NCBI GenBank assembly: GCA_003550945.1
Contig: PULL01000275.1
Coordinates: 1-8,115 of the forward strand
Source of the DNA: Thioalkalivibrio sp.
Lineage (GTDB): Bacteria > Pseudomonadota > Gammaproteobacteria > Ectothiorhodospirales > Ectothiorhodospiraceae
Direction: 5' to 3'
Length of the DNA: 8,115 nt
Shown here: piece after piece, positions 5,289-8,115 of the stretch
How the letters are laid out: each line of letters begins with the position of its first letter
Position numbering within the stretch: position 1 is the stretch's first letter
Translations under genes and position numbers: made by a program
Notes under the pieces: generated by a model
The model's input: only the letters and a program-made list of their open reading frames with translations
Told to the model about the DNA's origin: nothing
Databases searched by the model: none

Positions 5289-5681
5289 ATGGCAATGAAC
5301 CAGAACTACGGCACCGGCCGCCGCAAGACCGCATCGGCGCGCGTCTTCCTGCGTCCGGGCAAGGGCGACATCATCGTCAACAACAAGTCGCTGAATGACT
5401 ACTTCGGGCGTCAGACCTCGCGCATGGTGGTCCGCCAGCCGCTGGTCACCGCCGAGGCGGGAGACCGCTTTGACGTGATCGCCACCGTGAAAGGCGGCGG
5501 CGCAAACGGGCAGGCCGGCGCGATCCGCCTGGGCATTGCACGCGCGCTGGTCGAGTACGACGAAACCCTGCGCTCGCCGATGCGCCAGGCCGGCTTCATG
5601 ACCCGGGACGCGCGGGAAGTCGAGCGTAAGAAGGTGGGTCTGGCCAAGGCCCGTCGCGCGAAGCAGTTCTCCAAGCGTTGA
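5289..5681 (+). CDS. rpsI: 30S ribosomal protein S9
   Basis: The 130-residue protein is the same length as E. coli S9. It begins with the diagnostic NQNYGTGRRKTASARVFLRPGKG (here from residue 4) and ends with the basic tail KKVGLAKARRAKQFSKR, whose final SKR reaches the P-site tRNA in the 30S head. GGGANGQAGAIRLGIARAL matches the central family motif. AAGGA at 5274-5278, ten bases upstream, supports the ATG at 5289; the second ATG at 5295 would be too far from it. It is co-transcribed with rplM and followed 37 bp later by a tRNA gene without an intervening terminator. Confidence 0.98.
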   Translation: MAMNQNYGTGRRKTASARVFLRPGKGDIIVNNKSLNDYFGRQTSRMVVRQPLVTAEAGDRFDVIATVKGGGANGQAGAIRLGIARALVEYDETLRSPMRQAGFMTRDAREVERKKVGLAKARRAKQFSKR

Positions 5682-5686
5682 GTTCA

Positions 5687-5712
5687 CGGGCGGGGACCAT
5701 TCCCCCGGCCCG
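5687..5712 (+). other. Hairpin between rpsI and the tRNA
   Basis: CGGGCGGGG (5687-5695) pairs with CCCC-G-GCCCG (5703-5712, one bulged G) around a 7-nt loop. It starts 5 bp after the rpsI stop and ends 6 bp before the tRNA. It has no T-run, so it is unlikely to terminate. It may protect the rpsI mRNA end or take part in releasing the tRNA from a shared transcript; both are inference. Confidence 0.5.
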
Positions 5713-5718
5713 CCGAAT

Positions 5719-5792
5719 TGGGGGATCGTCTAGCGGTAGGACTACGGACTCTGACTCCGTCAACCCAGGTTCGAATCCTGGTCCCCCAGCCA
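5719..5792 (+). tRNA. tRNA-Gln (anticodon CUG)
   Basis: This is a complete 74-nt cloverleaf. The acceptor stem is TGGGGGA (5719-5725) with TCCCCCA (5782-5788), followed by discriminator G5789 and an encoded CCA (5790-5792). The anticodon stem is ACGGA/TCCGT (5744-5748/5756-5760) with loop CTCTGAC, giving anticodon CTG at 5751-5753, which reads CAG glutamine codons. The T-arm has GGTTCGAATCC. I see no separate promoter in the 37 bp after rpsI, so read-through from rplM-rpsI or a promoter inside rpsI must supply transcription. Confidence 0.96.
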
Positions 5793-5800
5793 TCCATGAC

Positions 5801-5824
5801 AAAGGCCCCCTCGCGGGGCCTTTT
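5801..5824 (+). terminator. Intrinsic terminator after tRNA-Gln
   Basis: AAAGGCCCC (5801-5809) pairs perfectly with GGGGCCTTT (5815-5823) around CTCGC, ending in TTTT. It follows the tRNA CCA end by 8 bp. It ends the rplM-rpsI-tRNA transcription unit. Confidence 0.85.
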
Positions 5825-5844
5825 GCGTGGTCGGCCATTTTTCG

Positions 5845-5889
5845 GGGTGAAAAGGGGCGCTGAAGCCCCGTTTCACCCTCGAGTTTTTT
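5845..5889 (+). terminator. Second, larger terminator-like hairpin
   Basis: GGGTGAAA (5845-5852) pairs with TTTCACCC (5871-5878). After an A-G mismatch, GGGGC (5854-5858) pairs with GCCCC (5865-5869) around GCTGAA. TCGAG and then six T (5884-5889) follow. It lies 20 bp beyond the first terminator in the same direction. It may act as a back-up stop protecting the convergent dsbC-like gene, whose end lies at 5950. No T-run is present for the opposite direction. Confidence 0.7.
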
Positions 5890-5949
5890 CCGAAAAACAA
5901 TTAAAAACAGGGGTTTGCCTTGGTCCGACCCCGAGAGGGGCTGTGGGCG

Positions 5950-6534
5950 TCAGGCCGCGTCTTCTTCGAGGAGGTCCAGCAGAGCCGCCGGTTCGGGGGC
6001 GCCGGTCAGGACTCTTCCCTGCGGCGTCACCAGTGTCGGCGTGCCACGGAAGCGCAACTCCGTGGCGATGGCAAGATGCTCGCTGACCGGGTTGGCACAG
6101 GCCGGTGCCGCGATCTCCTCGCCGCGCTTGGCTGCCGTAAGGGCGGCCTGCCGGTCATCGCTGCACCAGACTGCCTCCATGCGTTCCTGCGCGTCGCCGA
6201 TCACCGGAAAAGCAGCGTAGCGGATCTGAATGCCCCAGCTGGAATAGTCCTCGAGTGCCGCGTGAAGGGCACGGCAGTTCGGGCAATTCACGTCGGTAAA
6301 GACAACCACCGCGAACTCGTAGTCTTCCGGTCCGAACACGATGAATTCGTCCGGGTCGATCGACTGTACCCGATCCAGCACCGGCGAAGCGGTGGAAGTC
6401 GAGTGCATGGACAGTCCGATCAAGGCGGCGGCCAGCAATGCCAGCAACAGCCATGGGCCGCGCTGCACGGTGGGAACACGCAGGGCGCGTGGGCGCGCCG
6501 GGTAGGGCTTCAGGGAGTGCTTCTCTGTTCGCAT
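5950..6534 (-). CDS. Membrane-anchored DsbC-like thiol:disulfide protein lacking the dimerisation domain
   Basis: The 194-residue protein has a positively charged start and one hydrophobic segment (about 28-42) as anchor or signal, followed by a thioredoxin-fold domain resembling the catalytic half of DsbC. The active site is C84-P-N-C87 in VVVFTDVNCPNC. The cis-proline motif is GTP (164-166). A second pair, C124 (AVWC) and C146 (PAC), is 22 residues apart, the same spacing as the structural disulfide of E. coli DsbC. The roughly 60-residue N-terminal dimerisation domain of DsbC is absent; only about 25 residues separate the membrane segment from the fold. Reduction or isomerisation of periplasmic disulfides is likely, but as a monomer it may act differently. 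GGAG (plus-strand CTCC at 6544-6547), nine bases upstream, supports the ATG at 6534; an in-frame ATG at 6672 would add 46 arginine-rich residues. Plus-strand genes converge on it. Confidence 0.85.
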   Translation of the reverse strand: MRTEKHSLKPYPARPRALRVPTVQRGPWLLLALLAAALIGLSMHSTSTASPVLDRVQSIDPDEFIVFGPEDYEFAVVVFTDVNCPNCRALHAALEDYSSWGIQIRYAAFPVIGDAQERMEAVWCSDDRQAALTAAKRGEEIAAPACANPVSEHLAIATELRFRGTPTLVTPQGRVLTGAPEPAALLDLLEEDAA

Positions 6535-6665
6535 TCGAGTTCGCTCCAGGGGTTGGGCGACGGCGTGCCGCAGCAGGTGATTTGCATGCCGGGCTCGCGG
6601 TCGTTGTCGTCGGATATGGGCGCCCCAGCGCCGATGGTTCCGGCGATGCGCCCGACATTCAGCAC
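6510..6665 (-). CDS. Doubtful small ORF overlapping the start of the dsbC-like gene
   Basis: A 51-residue frame runs from a GTG at 6665 to a TGA at 6510-6512, overlapping the first eight codons of the dsbC-like gene in another frame. Its composition is more protein-like than the arginine- and proline-rich alternative frames: it reads LNVGRIAGTIGAGAPISDDN, then ITCCGTPSPNPWSELECEQR. About four in five codons end in G or C. It contains three cysteines. I recognise no family. The start has no clear Shine-Dalgarno, and an internal ATG at 6587 would give 25 residues. If translated, it would be coupled to the downstream gene; it may equally be non-coding leader. Confidence 0.3.
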   Translation of the reverse strand: MLNVGRIAGTIGAGAPISDDNDREPGMQITCCGTPSPNPWSELECEQRSTP

Positions 6666-6776
6666 AAACCATTTACCGGCCCATGAGACCGGCCCGGGTC
6701 AGGCGGGGTTCCCGGAATCGGCCTCGCGACGGGGCCTGTGGCCGCGATGCGCTGCAGCACGCGCTCCCGTGGGGGT

Positions 6777-6794
6777 GGGCCCGGGTCTGGGCCC
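6777..6794 (-). other. GGGCCC inverted pair after the transporter gene
   Basis: Two GGGCCC hexamers (6777-6782 and 6789-6794) can pair around six bases. They lie 9 bp past the transporter stop in its reading direction. There is no T-run. At most this is a weak, possibly factor-assisted 3' end for the transporter mRNA. Confidence 0.25.
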
Positions 6795-6802
6795 GGCTCC
6801 GT

Positions 6803-8071
6803 TCAGCTGCGTTCCTCTCCCGGATGCAGGGTGATGGTTTCGTGCGGGTCCGCTTCCGTGCGCGGGTCGATTTCAGCGGCCACCGGGCTGGTGCGGGTGA
6901 CCGGGACGAAATCCGCCATCTCCGGCGCCGGCACCGGGGCTTCCTTGCGCAGCTGCAGGGCGACGTACAGGATGTAGGCCAGCAGCAGCACCGAGAAGGT
7001 CAGCGGCAGCGCGGAGGCGTTGCTCAGGAACAGGATCAATCCCGCAAGCATCGGCCCCACCGCAGAACCGATCCCGTTCATCAGCAGCAGTCCGCGGGTG
7101 GCCTCGAGCGCCTCGGAAGAATCCAGCCGGTCGTAGGTCTGGGCCACACTGAGGGCGTACAGCGAGAACGCGAAGCCGCCCCAGAGCAGGCCCAGCGCGA
7201 CGGTCAGCGCCGGCGCCTGGCCGATGGTCAGGAAGATCCCGATCGACCCAGCCGCCGCCAGCGCGGACACCAACATCAGCGCCTTGCGCCGGTCGTGCCC
7301 GTCGGATGCGCGGCCGATCGGGTACTGCAGCATCGCGCCGCCGAAGATCGCGGCGCTCAGGAAGGCCGCGACCCAGGCGTCGGCCAGGCCGATGTCGCGC
7401 GCGAACACGGCGGCCAGACCCCAGAACGAACCCGTGACCAGGCCCGATACCCCGGCGCCGATGGTTCCCACCGGCGCGCGCCGGTAGAGATCCCTTAGCG
7501 GCAGACGCGTGGTCTGGATCGGGACCGGCTGCGTGACCGGGGTCAAGGCGATCGGGATCAGGCCCAGCGCGAACAGCATCGCGACCAGCATGAAGCTCTG
7601 GATCGCCTCCGGTCCGTACAGCAGCAGCAGGAACTGCCCGGCTCCCAACGCGAGCAGGCTGGTCATCATGTAGATTGCGAATACCTGGCCACGCTTCTCC
7701 ACCACCTGCTCGTTCAGCCAGCTCTCGATCACCATGTAGCTGCCGAGCAGGCTGATGCCGTGGATCAGGCGCAGCACCCACCACACTACGGGGTCCACCC
7801 ACAGCGCGTGCGCCAGCGCAGCCACCGCGGAGACCGCCGCCAGCGCGGCGAACGTGCGGATGTGTCCGACACGGGCGATGACCGCGGGAATCAGCCACGA
7901 GCCGACGATGTAGCCGATGAAGAACGCCGACATCACGATGCCGATCGCGAGTTCCGAGAAGCCTTCGGATTCCGCGCGCAGGCCCAGCAGTGTGCCGATG
8001 AGCCCGGAGCCCATCAGCAGGATTCCCATGCCCAGCAGCAGGCTGTAGACGGAGCGTAGGCTGGAGCCCAT
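6803..8071 (-). CDS. Major facilitator superfamily transporter, YcaD-like
   Basis: This 422-residue inner-membrane protein has about 12 hydrophobic segments in two halves, typical of MFS secondary transporters. Family-specific signs are IESWLNEQV (115-123) in TM4 and the motif-A loop GRASDGHDRRKAL (253-265) between TM8 and TM9. The equivalent loop after TM2 is degenerate (ARVGHIRTF). The polar C-terminal tail (about 375-422) contains FVPVTRTSPVAAEIDPR, a wording shared by YcaD-type members and probably cytoplasmic. The substrate is not known for this family and cannot be inferred here. The ATG at 8071 is preceded by AAGGAA nine bases upstream. It is followed after 268 bp by the dsbC-like gene on the same strand; read-through is possible, but a shared role is not indicated. 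Confidence 0.9.
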   Translation of the reverse strand: MGSSLRSVYSLLLGMGILLMGSGLIGTLLGLRAESEGFSELAIGIVMSAFFIGYIVGSWLIPAVIARVGHIRTFAALAAVSAVAALAHALWVDPVVWWVLRLIHGISLLGSYMVIESWLNEQVVEKRGQVFAIYMMTSLLALGAGQFLLLLYGPEAIQSFMLVAMLFALGLIPIALTPVTQPVPIQTTRLPLRDLYRRAPVGTIGAGVSGLVTGSFWGLAAVFARDIGLADAWVAAFLSAAIFGGAMLQYPIGRASDGHDRRKALMLVSALAAAGSIGIFLTIGQAPALTVALGLLWGGFAFSLYALSVAQTYDRLDSSEALEATRGLLLMNGIGSAVGPMLAGLILFLSNASALPLTFSVLLLAYILYVALQLRKEAPVPAPEMADFVPVTRTSPVAAEIDPRTEADPHETITLHPGEERS

Positions 8072-8115
8072 GGGCTGAGTTTCCTTGGCCTTTGGGGTGG
8101 GCGGAAGAGCCAGTA

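Noticed and set aside
5596..5838. Minus-strand ORF reading 'GGPGFEPGLTESESVV'
   Set aside because: It is the translated reverse complement of the tRNA-Gln gene, a well-known annotation artefact.
5928..5942. CCCC-GAGA-GGGG as terminator of the dsbC-like gene
   Set aside because: The stem is only about 4-5 bp and no T-run follows directly on the minus strand; too weak to annotate.
6873..7898. Minus-strand ORF of 341 codons overlapping the transporter
   Set aside because: It is an out-of-frame, Arg/Gly/Pro-rich shadow of the MFS gene without hydrophobic segments.
1..8115. CRISPR array, insertion sequence, prophage or defence island
   Set aside because: I found no regularly spaced repeats with unique spacers, no transposase or integrase motifs and no terminal inverted repeats; gene content is core chromosomal.

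Overview
The window looks like chromosomal core DNA from a GC-rich gammaproteobacterium. The L13 (142 aa) and S9 (130 aa) proteins and the GloC-type hydrolase are close in length and sequence to the E. coli proteins, while codon use is strongly GC-biased. An Ectothiorhodospiraceae/Chromatiales-type organism would fit, but that is inference. I see no transposase, phage gene, CRISPR array or plasmid function.

Layout. 1-240 is non-coding, with short direct repeats, small hairpins and a dispersed 10-bp-periodic sequence. 241-897 (-) is gloC, a type II glyoxalase-like metallo-beta-lactamase-fold hydrolase. 898-1223 holds a divergent control region, with a TTGACA box, a 9-bp-plus hairpin with an all-C loop, a CUCCUCC-rich single-stranded stretch and a perfect intrinsic terminator. 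Together these read as a small RNA gene of about 95 nt that I do not recognise. 1224-4105 (+) is a two-component system, a membrane sensor kinase overlapping by 4 bp an NtrC/ZraR-type sigma-54 activator. 4106-4298 carries a near-consensus sigma-54 promoter that drives a small secreted DUF4168 protein (4299-4688). Next come rplM-rpsI with a clear sigma-70 promoter (4754-5681), tRNA-Gln(CUG) at 5719-5792 and two terminators. On the minus strand follow a membrane-anchored DsbC-like thiol-disulfide protein (5950-6534), a doubtful 51-residue ORF overlapping its start, and a YcaD-like MFS transporter (6803-8071).

How the parts fit. The kinase, the sigma-54 activator, the sigma-54 promoter immediately downstream and the exported DUF4168 protein form a self-contained unit. 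It resembles the E. coli ZraS-ZraR-ZraP envelope-stress logic, but with an unrelated periplasmic effector. The ribosomal genes are ordinary housekeeping and the tRNA may be co-transcribed with them. The two least explained items are the C-rich small RNA candidate at about 1022-1117 and the kinase/activator/DUF4168 circuit.
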